DNA of 64,000 nt from Enoplosus armatus (Eukaryota; Chordata; Actinopteri; Centrarchiformes; Enoplosidae), in NCBI RefSeq assembly GCF_043641665.1, contig NC_092192.1:3242658-3306657 (forward strand), read 5' to 3'. Position 1 is the stretch's first letter. Every line of letters starts with the position of its first letter. The notes beneath the pieces are model-generated. The model was not told the origin of the DNA. It did not search any database and saw only the letters and a list, made by a program, of their open reading frames with translations. Of this stretch, positions 26,396 to 39,010 are shown piece by piece. The position numbers were made by a program, and so were the translations under genes.

Positions 26396-28344
26396 AAGAC
26401 GGCAGACCTTGTAGCTTCGAGGCTTTTGGGTCAGAGGAAGCGGAGAGGGGTCAAAGGGCTGCGTTGATTGTTTTTGCCTGTATTAAGATAACTGCTTCAG
26501 TGTGCGGCTGCCATGGGTAGCAATATTTATATTAAAGAAAGGTTTTTGGGGCTTAAATTGGGCGCTTGACCTTGAACCTTTCCTGAATACGTTTGAGTTG
26601 GTTATGGCATCACTGTGAACATCATGTCTGCTTTTATTTTTTTTCCAATTCATGCTGTTGTGTGGTAACAAAGTGCAGACTTTTCAAAATCATATCAGCT
26701 GCACTCAACAATAATATATCTTTGTCAGCAAAAGCAGACAAGATGTTCAGTGCGGTGGATTACGGTCTCACGCTGGCTGTCAGTGCACTGAACGGAAACT
26801 GGTGGCTGTGATGGCTAATTGAATAGCAGTTTCAAGTGTATTGTCTTTGTAGTACATGGGGCTAAAACATATGAAGTCATATTGGCCGGAAGTGTGGAAA
26901 CTCCCACTCCATCCCATAAACCTGAACTGAACTGATAAGAGAGTTTGTTATCAGGCATAAGGATTCATAGCGGAGCAGTTGTGCATGTTCTCCAATTATT
27001 AACTAAGTCGTGGACCGAAGATATTCTCTCGTTTAGCACATAAAATGATACAGAGGCATTTGAGATTGTAGTTCATCAACTAGTTTGCTTTAAGGTTGCC
27101 GCGCCTCTTGTTTAATGTGTCGAGGACAGTTAACATTACTAACGAGGCACTTTTAAAAATACTTAATGGACAAACACCCCAAATAAACACACACACACAC
27201 ACACCTTCCCTTTAGCTATTGAAATATAATATAAACATATGACGAAACATAAGATTGTGGTTTGTAGAATTGAAATGGTAGAGTCGCTGTTCTTCAAGGC
27301 TGCAAGCCCTGAGATTTTAAATCTCTCTCTGAAAAGGGAGGAAGAGAAGGTACTTGCTTTGGGGCAGGGGCTAATTTTAATTGATTTATGATTTTAAAGG
27401 TTGTTGCCTTTGTAGATTTTTTTCATCCGGGGGGTTTGCTGAGCTTGTGTGCAAAGTCAGTGACTTTAAAAAGACATAAATTACAAAGTGTGCAGCAGTT
27501 AGACCTTCAATCTGAGGAGATTTAGAGCCACTAGTTCATCTCATTGTCAGGCTAACCTACCCTGCAGCGTAGCTTCAGAATCAGAATCATCCATAAGGAG
27601 GTTTGAACTTTAGGTGCAATACAGTACCCAGCCAGCTGTTTAGGGAACTGCAGCCGCATCCTCCGTCGATAACGTCGACCTTTCGACTCCTTCGTCGTCT
27701 CTGCATGTACAGCACAGAAAAGAGGCTAAATAGAGAAATGTCAATAGCGAGAAAAGATGCCGGCGAATCAGAGAGCAGAGCTCGACAGCAAGAGGGATCA
27801 ACAGCAGGCCAGCAGGGGACGTGGCCAAGGGCACCCATGGGTTACAGCTGCCAGCAGCCCGGCAGCACAGGGCCTGTTTGTGTCCTGCCCTGAAAGGCAC
27901 ACAGGAGTCCTCAGTGAGAAACAGAGAGCCTGTTTTTGTTTTCTTTTTTTCCCTCAGTAAATACGCAAGACTTTAATTTCACCGAGTGCTCAGATTGCAC
28001 TGACGACAAGGCGGTGTGAGTGCAGCAGCAGCGAGCGATGGACGTCTATTAGCCTCGCAGCCACGACTGCATAAACACACACAGGCATGTACACACAGAA
28101 GCACATGCATAATCAGATATGCTAAAAAAGTAAAGAATACATTTTGGGGCCAAGACGTTTCTGCTGTTTCTGCCGAACAAATGAGCATCTTGCATTGTTT
28201 TATACATTAATAGTAAATTAAAGTCAAAAGTGAAATTATTGAGCTAACAACAAAAGCAGAAACTAAATTTAAATTTAAATTTAAAAACCACATTAATACA
28301 CATCCTGCACATGAATATGCACTTACAAATAAACACATGTATGT

Positions 28345-28347
<3 letters not shown>

Positions 28348-28407
<60 letters not shown>
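28348..28407. repeat. (CA)n microsatellite
   Basis: About 30 uninterrupted CA units on the plus strand, in klf5 intron 1. Confidence 0.95.
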
Positions 28408-28409
<2 letters not shown>

Positions 28410-28497
28410 AACTGACCCCGCAGGCTGCCCATAGGGCAATAACCCTCCAAGGTTTGTGTATGAAAATATATCAGCAGATTATTAAAGGAGGGATGGG

Positions 28498-28648
<151 letters not shown>

Positions 28649-29180
28649 GACGGTGCTGGCACTTGAAGCAGCACTGCAGAATAACAGTGTTGAAACAGCC
28701 CTTCTCTGCTGCTTTGTGCCTCTTGTTCAGCTGCTGGACTCGACCTCGAGCACATCAGCACCTCGTTAGGTCATTTGTCCCAAATCGGTCGATTCAGTCC
28801 AGGACTCCACTGTAGTCTCTGGGTTTCCTGCAGTGCATACAGTTCAGCTGCCACTGACGGGCCAGGACCACTAAGAAACTCAATCAAAATGTCAAAAATG
28901 TAAAATATAAAAACACTAAACCAGTGCTGAGATGATGAGTGAATTAGTGGTAATCAAGTTAGTTAGTTTAAGCTTCATAGATTTGATGATTTGCTTCCTT
29001 TTTCCCATTTCATGTCAGCATAGTTGAATATTTTGGTTGGGGGGGGGGGTTGCTGGTCACACACGCAAGCAATTAAAAAAATATGTTTTAGCCCTTCAAA
29101 ACTTGTGCTGGACATTTGTCATATGTGTGTGTTTGTAATAGTTTCTTTTGTTGTTTTTCTCTCCGCTCTGCCCTCCCGCC

Positions 29181-29268
29181 CTTCATCCTGTCTTCATCCT
29201 GTCCTCATCCTGTCCTCATCCTGTCTTCATCCTGTCTTCATCCTGTCTTCATCCTGTCTTCATCCTGT
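29181..29268. repeat. Minisatellite, 8 copies of an 11-bp unit
   Basis: Unit CTTCATCCTGT. Copies 3 and 4 read CCTCATCCTGT; the other six are identical. The unit length is not a multiple of three, so repeated peptides appear in all frames. This argues against coding function. Confidence 0.95.
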
Positions 29269-29537
29269 GTGTCTGTTGTCACTGTTGACGATCAGATTCG
29301 TCTGGCAGGTCTATTTTTACATGAAGTTTTGCTGCGTCTTTGTCATGCCTTCAGCCTTTTGTTTTGTTCCTCATCTTCTTCTTCATGCATCAAGTCACTT
29401 CCATCGGGCCCCACCCGAGGAGGGAGGGAACGCTCTCTTTGCGTATGTTTGTGTGTAGTCGTGTGTGTGTCAGTAAGTGCATCTGGTGCGTGTCTTTTTT
29501 TTTGTGGCACATGCATCTATGCATTTGTATGTACTTC

Positions 29538-29541
<4 letters not shown>

Positions 29542-29577
<36 letters not shown>
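29542..29577. repeat. (GT)n microsatellite
   Basis: About 18 GT units in klf5 intron 1, with a short CA tract 80 bp downstream. Confidence 0.9.
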
Positions 29578-29578
<1 letters not shown>

Positions 29579-31758
29579 TCTCTGCAGCACAGGTTCTTTA
29601 CGTAACGGTTTGTGCACCTCTAAAGGAGTGACTGCTTCAACGACTCTGAAAGACACACACACACACACAAACACACGGACACACACCAATTGTTCAGGAT
29701 TAGGATCAGATAAATGCCGTCTACTTAAACCGAGGAAAATACCTGCAGTTTATTTTCTTATTGCATCTCTCTGCTAACGTAAGAAAACCGCAATAACTAT
29801 CATCAGACTTTTCTGTTCTGTTTGGTGCGTTGAAACACAGCATGTGACCTTTTTCCAACAAGGTTTCGTGCACTTCAAACCAGTGAGAAGAGACATATAA
29901 AAACATGAATACAGAAATGTCTTGTGTGAAATAACCAGTATGGCAGATAATAGTGTGCTTATGTAGGAATCCATCATTTATAGTAAAAAGCTAGTTAAGA
30001 AAATAGGATTTATAGCCCTGCACAAAGTTGCAAAAACGTGTTTTAAGAGGTAAGTGTAATTAACTTTAAATCTGTGCGTTGGTTAAAGCACAGAATTAAA
30101 CTGTTCCCTGGTTAATATGCTGTCACCTCTCAGCTAAAGACGGTTTCCTCAAGAAAGACTTGCATACTTTTTTTTTTTTTGCTGTTTAACAAGACCAACA
30201 GAGTGGCACCTGTATCTCTGTGCCAGCTGGTAGGTGTCGAGTGTAAATGACTACCAGGAGTGACACAATTAGGAATGAGGAACAAATGTAAGAGAGCGAT
30301 ACTCACCTGCAGCAACAATTGTTTGATGACAGAATGACAAAGTCTAAGTCACAGGTCAAATTGTATGAGCTCACAGTCTTAAACACATCTTCTGTGGATT
30401 TTATAAGCTGCTGTTTTCTCCTTTTTCGTCTTTCTGTGCTTTACGCTTGCGCCTTGATTGCATTTTTCTCTGGAAACAACTGTTGGGAAAAGCCTTTTAC
30501 TGTGTAGCTCATAGGTTGAAGGTTTTTTTTTATACCTGCTGCAAAACTGATTCTTCCTGCAGTTACATCAGTGTTACCTAATCATCACAGCAAGTGACAT
30601 TAAAGCAAGATCAATAACACCAATCGCTCTTCTCTATTTGCTTTTATGACTTGACAGCCTGCAATATGCAAACATGCAGCAGGTGCTATCTAGTGAAACA
30701 TATTGCAGCTTTAAATGAAAAATGAGAAACACACATCGGCCCCTAATCCTGTCCCTGGCTGTTTGTCAGGGCAGCGAGCTCCACCGGGAAACAGGAATGT
30801 GAGGTATGAAGGAAGGGAGGATGATGGAGGGATAGAGGAGGAAGACCTGGTACCAACTTCTCTAAAAACCTTTCTTTTATCTTTTCTAAATAGTTTTCCT
30901 TCTCTTTGAATTACTCTGTCTCCCTCTCTCGCCAGTATATACAGTATATATGGCTTTATTTTTACTTTGGATTGGGTGGAACTGGGCCATGTCACAGCCA
31001 CCTTATCACAATCTGCAGCCCATTAATCTCACAAAATAATTACAGCAGTTAAACAAATACTCTGTCCATGTCGATGTTAAACAAACACTGCGCCAAACAG
31101 TAGCTGCTGCTGCTGTGCATGTCTCCACAGAGTTCTCCGAGAGCTTTTTCAAATCCTACAGTTGATCATTTGGTTGACATTAACATGTTTTTACCTGGAG
31201 TCGTGTGCTGTGATTTTAAATGCTTGAGTGAAGATAGAGCCCCAAACTCTGGCAGTGATGGTGCGGCGTTTTATACAGTGATAGTTTTGGTGAGAAAATA
31301 GTAAAAGCTTTGTTCTCTTAAGTTGCTGTTTTGCACCATTCGACATTAACAAATACATACAGGGAGAAAGTTACCATAGAAGTGGAAGAGACCAACTCCG
31401 ATACGCACAGTAACATAGAATAGACCAACATGCACTACACCTTGTAGACAGTTGGGATTTGTGAGTCTGAACAACCGCAATCGTGGACACCCTCAGTGTT
31501 CATGAACTAGTTGGCTCGGCTGTTCTGTTTACATGGCAGTGTGCTCAACTGACCTGAGAACAGGTTCGTACTCCTTCTCTGGTGTAAACAAAAAGGCACG
31601 GCAAGACATTTGGGAAATCACAGTGAAGAAGATGGAGCAGGTTGTACAAAATAATGTTTAGTTATACACACAGACTAAAAAGGGTTATAGTAAATTGCAG
31701 TTTCGTTACACATGTTGAATTCCTTATTTAACCTTCTCTCTCCTTTGGTTCTTTCCAG

Positions 31759-32692
31759 ACTCAGCTAGAATTGGACAAGTACCTCCCCCAGGTTAACAGT
31801 CCTCTCTTGAGTCTCCCGGCCGACACTGGTGACAAGAAGTACAGACGAGAGAGCGCCTCCGTGGTCGACGAGTACTTCGCAGAGGACAAACCTATCACCC
31901 CTTACAGCCTCAACATCAACGTCATCCTTCCCAGCACCACTCATCTTCGCACAGGCCTCTACCGGCCCAACACCAAGACCCTCACGCCGCAGCAGATCAA
32001 GATAGAGCCTGGGCTGGAGGTGCCCTGCTCCATCCCTTCCACCACCACCCAGGCCCTGCCGGACTTCACCTCCGTCTTCAGCGTGCCGCCTGTAGTCAAC
32101 AACGTTTTCATCAAACCAGACATGAGCCCTGGAGGAGTGGTGAGCGTGCCCGCAGGGTCGCAGCAGCCGCAGCAGCCAAATTTGCAAACAGATCTTCACA
32201 TCGGCCCCCCGGCCCCCCAGCCGCAGGTCTACCACATGCCCATCTCCAGCTGTGCTGACCTCACCATGACTCTGTCCCACACCTGCCCGTCGGCACATAG
32301 CTCCACCAGTGGCAGGACCATGCTGAACCTTGGCAGCGTTGCGTTGCCGACAACCAACGGCAACTACATGATGGCAGAGCACCACCTGCAGCAGCACCAT
32401 GGTTACTACCAAGCCTCTCCAACCAACTCATCCCAGCACACAGCGCCCCACAGCCTGCCACCCTCACCCCCAAACTCTCAGCCAGGGAGCCCAGACGGTC
32501 AGGCAGAGCTGCTCAGCTTAGCGCCCCAACCTCCGCCGTACCAGCAGCGTCTGGGAGGGATAAAGGTGACGGGGTTGTCCCCACATGCCCTGCTGATGAC
32601 ACATGGCCAAGGTGTCCTGACAGGTCCCAAATACAACAGGCGGAACAACCCGGAGCTGGAGAAGAGGAGGATCCACTTCTGTGACTACCCAG
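31759..32692 (+). CDS. klf5: klf5 coding exon 2 (regulatory region and start of zinc finger 1)
   Basis: Encodes residues 48-358 plus the first base of Gly359. Acceptor TTCTTTCCAG|ACT; donor CCCAG|GTCTGT. Conserved KLF5 blocks: LDKYLPQ (52-58), KKYRRESASVVDEYF (73-87), NINVILPSTTHLRTGLY (99-115), ALPDFTSVF (146-154), SLPPSPPNSQPGSPD (279-293), PPPY (305-308, a PY motif that WW-domain ubiquitin ligases bind in mammalian KLF5) and RRNNPELEKRRIHFCDYP (341-358). IKIE at 127-130 and IKPD at 165-168 align with the two mammalian SUMO sites. The middle (180-270) is rich in Gln, His, Ser and Thr and is poorly conserved. Retaining the following intron would add only six residues (LWFICI) after GlyLeu-type read-through before a stop. 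Confidence 0.95.
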
Positions 32693-34189
32693 GTCTGTGG
32701 TTTATTTGCATTTAACTGAAAAATATATCACAGTAAAACATGTTGTCTTAATTAAAGACAATCAAACCGCCCCCTTAAAGTTCCCACCTACACATGATCA
32801 GCTGCAGAATCACTTTGCGCAAGTTAAAAGTGAAGACGCCTCACAGATTTTATGCCTCGCCACTGCTCTTATAGTTCAATCAGTTTCATATTTGGCCTTC
32901 GTTTATAAGCGACTTTTCAATGTGCAGCCGATGAGATGTCTGAAAGCCACCCGTGATAGATCAAAAGAGAAAGCGAAGGTTTCATGCACACAAACCTTTC
33001 TTGATCGTCGGGTTCTTACCTCTCGCTGGGTAACTGCCAGTGCTGTCTTTTGTGTTAAACTGAAATACATAATAAATCATTTTGTTTTCTTTCTTTTTGT
33101 TTCCTGGTGCTTTCCTGCTACTTGGCACATGTTGGGACCCCTCGTCCTGCATGTCGTAGATCTCTTCCTGCTCCAGCACAGCTCATTTAAATGATCAGCT
33201 TCAGGAGTTCATAACGAGTTGATCATGTGGATCAGCTGTGTTGAAGCAGGGAGCGATCTAAAACATGCAGGACGAGGGGTCCAGGAGAGGTTTGGGAAAC
33301 ACTTTTGTAACATACAAAACAGTATGCAGTCCAATATTTGCCCATACACACAAAGAGTAAATATTGAAGCACTACTACTGTACAGTATACTTCTATTTTT
33401 GACACAACACAATCAGCCGCTTGAGGCGGGGCTCCTGGGCTTTAATAACAATAAATAACAAAGCAAGTTTCGACAAGTTGGTTCAAATTGTTTTCTACCA
33501 ATGTCACTGATGTGTAAATATGTTGAACTCCCGAAGCAAAAGCACAAATTTAAACTGTCAGAAATAAACGGCCTCTCTCTTTCGTGCTTAAACACACGTA
33601 CGCGCATCAATGTAGGAAAAATCAGAAACCAGATTGCTGGCGTGCAAAAACATTGATCTCAATGAGTCCTTTAGTCTCATATTCAGCCTTCAAGAAAGAA
33701 GTGTCTGTGAGGTACGAGGTGTTTGCAAGTGTCCATGAAACAAGGCTGAAACTGTCAGGCTTTGTAAGACAATGAAAACTGACTATAAAAGTTTTATAGG
33801 AAGCAGGTGACGTAATCTCATCCCATTGTCAGATTTTTCACGTTTTGAGAAAATATTCCAAAATAGATTAATGACTTGTTAAACTGGAGATATTTTGTAG
33901 TTCATTAAAACCAACTTACATAAATGGCGCCTACCATCCAGCAGAACATCAACTGTGTTTGTGAAAGGGATGAACTGGGAGTGTGTGAGACCAGCAGTTT
34001 GAAATGGTCCATTTAGCTTCTCTTGCCTCTGTGTTCGTCATTCTCACTGGGTCACAGGTGAAAAACAACTCAATGAACGGCACATTTTCTGCTTGGATAA
34101 CAACTTTATTGCTTGGTAAACTTTGCATCAGGTGAGCACATTTCCGCTGTCAGCCTGGCTCATGATTTCGCTCTGTGATTTCTTTTCAG
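32693..34189 (+). other. klf5 intron 2 (about 1.5 kb)
   Basis: Starts GTCTGT and ends TTCTTTTCAG. Exon 2's frame closes at 32713, so retention would truncate the protein before the zinc fingers. The intron carries a palindromic MITE at 33130-33305 and otherwise nothing recognised. Confidence 0.9.
33130..33305. mobile_element. Palindromic MITE (long foldback element)
   Basis: Arms 33135-33197 and 33220-33282 pair without gaps at 53 of 63 positions around a 22-nt loop. The outer 20 bp (GGACCCCTCGTCCTGCATGT) are perfectly complementary. The arrangement, the internal CTGCTCCAGCACAGCT and the trailing GGGAAACACTTT match a very common vertebrate foldback MITE, well known in fish. It encodes nothing. 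The class assignment is from memory. Confidence 0.75.
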
Positions 34190-34249
34190 GCTGCACCAAA
34201 GTTTACACAAAGAGCTCTCATCTGAAGGCACACCAAAGGACGCACACAG
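34190..34249 (+). CDS. klf5: klf5 coding exon 3 (60 nt, most of zinc finger 1)
   Basis: Encodes the rest of Gly359, then [19 protein letters not shown] (360-378) and the first base of Gly379. The preceding intron splits finger 1 between its two zinc-binding cysteines (Cys355 and Cys360); the histidines are 373 and 377. Human KLF5 has Leu where this protein has Gln374. The 60-nt exon keeps the reading phase and both junctions fit consensus (TTTTCAG|GC, ACACAG|GTAAGA). Confidence 0.95.
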
Positions 34250-34529
34250 GTAAGAAAACGTCTTTGTTTAGCCTTTATTTTTCTAATCCAGGACAGGTTT
34301 GCTGAACCTTCATGTACATACAGTTGAGTCAGAGACACTCAAGTAAAGTGACCATTTGTTAGCGAAATTGGTATGATTGGAGGTTACGGAACAGCTAGTA
34401 GCTGAGCAGCTGATGCTAAAGCAGAAATGAAGCAGCTGATGTCGATCTGTTAATGCAAGCGCAACTTCAGCAATCTGCCTGAATTAACGCAATGCTCAAT
34501 TTCACACCGTAGAGGATAATCTGGCTGAT

Positions 34530-34600
34530 TTTAGAATCAGAAATACTTTATTGATCCCCGGGGGGAAATTAGGTCTTATTCACCGACCGAGATTCAGTCA
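34530..34600 (-). repeat. Fragment of the CTTTATTGATCCC fish SINE/LINE tail
   Basis: ATCAGAAATACTTTATTGAT followed by CCCCGGGGGGAAATT is the reverse complement of a common fish retroelement 3' end. Only the tail is present. Confidence 0.65.
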
Positions 34601-35409
34601 CTTTCTCAGGTTTAATGAAACTTGATGACACAAGAAAATAAGAAAATAAGACTTTAAGTTCTGAGGATCAGGACTTTGGTTGAAGTTCTGTTTTGGCCAA
34701 AGTGTGTGTGCTCCACAGAGTTACAGTATTGCCCAGAGAAACCTGCGTGCTGCCCCGTGAAATGGATTTTATTCACTCTTTTTGTCCAGATCCCAACTAT
34801 TCGTGGGATTCAAACTAGTCACCAACCAGTCACACTGTCACCACTGTGACCATTTAGCTCCGAGTTCAGTTGGCTTCAGCGTATTTATTTGTATGTTGCA
34901 TATTTTGTCACATCGCCAGTTTCGACACACCCATTAACTATAACAGAGATGAAGAACACAATGAAAAGGAAAAACAACATTGAAGCAAGAACATTAGTTT
35001 GCTCAAGAGTTTTTGTTTTTTCTCCTCCATGTTTATACATGCTCATACCTGTCCTCCAAGCTTCCCCAGAGAGAGAACAAAGAAGGGAGGGAGGAGGATG
35101 AAGTAAAGAGGGGGGGAAAAAGAGGGAGGACACGCAGTTAAACCAAAGGCCAAACCAGTTACTCCTGCTTTTCAGTCCCTTTTCAGAGGATGGTGGAGGA
35201 GGAAGGTGGGGGGTTTGCAGAACGGGGGAAGGCTGGTTTCGATGTGTCTCCCTTTCTGTAAGATGAAACCTGTGGATTCCCAACAGCTTCAGATTTTGGA
35301 GATTTACTCATGCGATAAAAGCCGCAGAGCTCCTCCAGTGTGAAAACAGTGATGGAGAGAAAGAGCAAACACGTGACCGAATGTGCAAATAGAAACAGAT
35401 CTCTTCACG

Positions 35410-35560
35410 GTCATAAATAGATAAGATGAAACTTTATGGATCCCAGTGGGGAAGTTGCGTTGGCGCAGCAGCAGGATGCAGCAGCGCAAAAGACAAATAG
35501 ACTATAAAATATGCAGTGAGAATAGTAAACAACACAATACAACAAAGCATTAGGAGAGTG
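35410..35560 (-). repeat. Second retroelement tail (CTTTATGGATCCCAGTGGGGAA type)
   Basis: AAACTTTATGGATCCCAGTG followed by GGGAAGTTGCGTTGGCGCAG and a stretch rich in AGCAGC and AATA. It resembles the tail of the same broad retroelement group as 34530-34600 but a different subfamily. Confidence 0.55.
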
Positions 35561-35983
35561 GAGAAATGTGCTGTTGTCCATGCAAATGTACACTGTATTA
35601 GAGGGAAATGTCAGTGTGAGGAAGGAGTATGGATCCATGAGTGGATCATACTGGATGTTACCGGCACACAAAGAGGCTGCTGCACTGTTACCATGGTCAT
35701 CTAGGTTTCAATAATAGTTTGTAGTTCAAATAAAATGACAAGTTTACAGTATGTTCTGTACAGTACGTCGACACCGTCACTGTTTGGCTAACAAAGATGA
35801 ACAAACAAGTTGACGTCACTTTGGCGTACCAGTTTGTCACCAGTTGGTTCATCTGTGGCTGCCCATCAATGCACAGTTATGAAATCATTTGGCACCTGGA
35901 GGAGGTTTTGTTATGAACATGATATCACATTGTTCCAACATCTTTGAAATGAGCATTTGCAGTTTCAAGGAGATCCAAATGGC

Positions 35984-36305
35984 GTATTGGTTTCTAACCT
36001 TTTTGCCTTTTGACCCCTCGAAACAAAGCTATGGCTCTGTGCAACCACTCGTCACAGGTTGAATGTCTACAGGTGGTGACCAGTTCAACCAAAGAGAGGT
36101 TATTCCTTCTCAGATTGCTTTATTTGAATGATTTTACAAGCCTGATGGGGTAAAATCTATTATCTAAAATTATTCACAAGAAAAAAGCCAACAATTAAAG
36201 GAAAGATTTACATCATTTTGTGTTGCAGAAATATGTTCTTCTGTTATCATGTTAACCATCTCCCCTCGGTGGGTCCTGACCCCCAGCATGGGAACCACTG
36301 CAATG
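35984..36305. mobile_element. Non-autonomous hAT-like element, degenerate
   Basis: The left end reads TTGGTTTCTAACCTTTTTGC with TTTTGACCCCTC. The right end reads GGGTCCTGACCCCCAGC then ATGGGAACCACTGC. The ends are imperfect inverted repeats of the CAGTGGTTCCCAACCTTT type used by a widespread fish non-autonomous DNA transposon. The interior has GCCTGATGGGGTAAAA, also typical. No transposase is encoded. Confidence 0.6.
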
Positions 36306-36579
36306 AGCTACTGCAGTGTTGCTAACTTGGCGACTGTATCTCTAGAATTGGCAGTTTTTAAGACTGCAATAAACAGCCAAGTAACTTCCCCTTGAAGAAA
36401 GCCGCAGACACTCCTCTGTGAATCAGCAGCGTTTTGGTCACTCTGTGAATTTCCCAAACAGGCTTCATTTGCCTCGTCTTGCTTTTGCATTCAGTTGATG
36501 ATGACTCATGCGTTGAGCATGTAAAGAAACATTGAGCTGACGGTCCTAAACTGCAGGAAATGTTCCAGGCAAATCAAGC

Positions 36580-36584
<5 letters not shown>

Positions 36585-36620
<36 letters not shown>
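36585..36620. repeat. (TA)n followed by (TG)n
   Basis: About 13 TA units run directly into five TG units. Confidence 0.9.
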
Positions 36621-36841
36621 ATATCGGGCTGAATAGATCAAATTTACATGACTTGCATGACTTGTTGATGAGGGTTATTCTGCATCCTCTTGACTGAAGA
36701 TTATAGTCTTGTCCTGCTCAACTCATATAAAAAAAAACGTACCTTTTGAAAACGTCATTATTAAAGTAGTCCAGTCCTGTTTCAAAGTGGGTTTGTTTTT
36801 TTCATTCTCTGACTTGTAGGAAGTTATTCATGCTTTATCTC

Positions 36842-37025
36842 TCCCAGAATTGATTAATGCAGCTCTGTGTTTGCCTACTTGAGTGGTCAAGCCTGTTCAC
36901 ACCTTCAGCTCATAGAGAACGCTGCAGCCAGTCTCCTATCCACAGCAAATATAAGAGATAACACCACCCGCATTATAACCTCTTTACATGGGCTTACAGT
37001 TTATTTAAAATGTTTTATTATTGTC
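36842..37025 (+). mobile_element. L2-type LINE reverse-transcriptase fragment, decayed
   Basis: Plus-strand translation gives LQLIENAAASLLSTA followed by TTRIITSLHGLTVYLK. This is the LQxxQNAAARLL...ITPxLxxLHWLPV landmark of L2-like LINE reverse transcriptases. No polyA tail or 5' part is seen. Confidence 0.7.
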
Positions 37026-38269
37026 TGATCATTATTTTTTTATTATTATTCCTCGCATAGATTCTTAACATAGCGAGAGCTTCGACGGACTTACTAATAA
37101 AATATAACCTTTGTTTTGAAAGCTAATACAAACACCAACAGTTTCAGGGGTTTGGGTTAAACATTTAATTCAATAATTAGTTGTTTTGTCTTTAAGATGT
37201 CAGAAAACAGAAAAACAACACCCATCACAATATTCCTAAGACCCAGTTGACATTGAAATTGCTTGTTTTGTCCGACCAACGGCCCAAAACCCAAAGATAT
37301 TCAGTTCAGAAGACTTGCAAAGCGGAAATCGTCACATTTGAGAACCTGAAACCAGTGAATTTTTGGCATTTGCGATTAATCAATTTTGTTTCCACCCGAG
37401 TGTGTACCTGTGTGTGTGTGTGTGTGTGTAGGGTTTTCTTTTGAATAGCCAGAAGGAGTATTTCAAAATTCTCTATCCATTACAGTAGCAGGAACGCTCT
37501 TGTCATGTGTCAGCAGAGAATCTGTCATGTGATGAAACATTATCCCTAATGTATGTCTGTTTCAGCTCACTGGAAGTTCTGCCTTTCTGTTTGTCTTAAG
37601 GCGATACTATCAGGAAGTTGCGTGTGTGTGTCAGAGTGATGAAATATTCTATGAATCTTTCCAGAAGTTTCAGTTAAATTTTCTTCAACAAAGGTAACCT
37701 ACTTTTCAAAGGTTGCTTTGTACTAATGTTAGATTATAGAGTAATCGTCTTTCCACAAGGTTTTCCTAAGAAATCTAGTCACGCTGGCTGCAGGTCACGG
37801 GATTAGTCAACGTAGAAGGTGATTAGCTCCCGTTGTGCATGTATCAAGTTTGGAGTTGCTTATCTTGGTCGGGGTGAGACGACGCGGTGGCTGATTGGTT
37901 TACGCTGCCTCCTCACAACACGAAGGATTTTAAACCCTTCCGGTCGTCTTTTTATGTTCAGAAACTCTTCAAAGGTCTCCCACAAGTCAAAGACAAGCAG
38001 GTTAGGTCAACTGAAACTCTCATGTGGTGTGAATGTGTTTATCTGTGTGTTAGCGCTGTGACTCGTCTAGTGTGTATCCTGCGTCCCACGCAGTGCATGC
38101 TGGGACTGGCTCGTGGCTGATGCTAAGGGGGGTTTTACAAGACTCCCCCGAATCAGCCTCATTAGCTCCAGGCTAATAAAGTGGTAGTTCTGGATCGTTC
38201 TGCTGTGACACTGTATTTATCTACAGGTCAAGGTCGCTCAACAACCAGTGTTGCTATGGTACATTCACC

Positions 38270-38680
38270 TAAGTACTGTACTTTTACTTTACTTGAGTAT
38301 ATTATAATATAGTATAATATTGTACTTTTTACTGCACAACATTAATCTGACAGCTTTAGTGACAAATGACTTGTCAGATTACATTTTACATAGAAAACAT
38401 ATGAGGAAACATGACGCAGTGCTTTACTCCTAAACTAACCAGTAGTATATAACAAAAACAGACAAATAGACAAATTACAACATTAAGTATTAATATCCCA
38501 TAAAGAAATGTCTTATTAATGATATAACACTCCGAAAGGGGTGTTTCTGCATAATGAGTACATTTTGCTGCTGATACTTTTGTACTCCTTTACAAGTACA
38601 CACTTGTAAAGGAGTATTTTTAGACTATGGTATTTCTACTTTTACTCATGTAAAAGTACTTTGTCCTCCACTGTTAACAA
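38270..38680. repeat. Dispersed fish repeat (AAGTACTTTTACTT type), about 410 bp
   Basis: Landmarks include AGTACTGTACTTTTACTTTA near the left end, TTGTACTTTTTACTGCAC, TAATCTGACAGCTTTAGTGA, TCTGCATAATGAGTACATTT and, at the right end, TACTTTTACTCATGTAAAAG. Near the right end, arms 38583-38597 and 38602-38616 form a perfect 15-bp stem with loop ACAC. This order is familiar from many percomorph genomes. Confidence 0.7.
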
Positions 38681-38894
38681 CATCTGTCAGGCCAGACCAC
38701 ATACTGGTTTGAATCCCTGTACCTGCTTCGATGTGCATCACTATCAGCGGTCATTGACAAGCTGCCCCTCCCTCCGGTACAGGGACAGGGGGCCAACCGT
38801 GACCGTGGCCTCAGCAGCCGCTTGAGCTCTGCACATTGACTTTTGTAATTGTGTCAGTGCATGTATGTGTGTGTGTGTGTACGTGTTTGTGTAA

Positions 38895-39010
38895 AGAGTA
38901 TAGTGCTATCAGCCTGATTAGGGAACCCTCCAGCCCTCTTCACAAACACTCACCCAGCTGATAAAGAGGTCCACAAAGAGTTTATGGGCGTCCTGGAGAG
39001 CCTGAAAGTG
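38895..39010. promoter_or_regulatory. Candidate regulatory element in klf5 intron 3
   Basis: Complex, non-repetitive stretch with a GATA site (GCTGATAAAG, 38957-38966) and a CDX-like TTTATGG at 38981-38987. Motif evidence only. Confidence 0.2.

Noticed and set aside
31765..32412. 215-codon minus-strand frame over klf5 exon 2
   Set aside because: Antisense shadow of the GC-rich klf5 exon; the plus-strand frame is clearly the conserved KLF5 protein.
32697..33194. 165-codon frame starting just after klf5 exon 2
   Set aside because: It lies in intron 2, out of frame with klf5, and includes the MITE arm; no domain.
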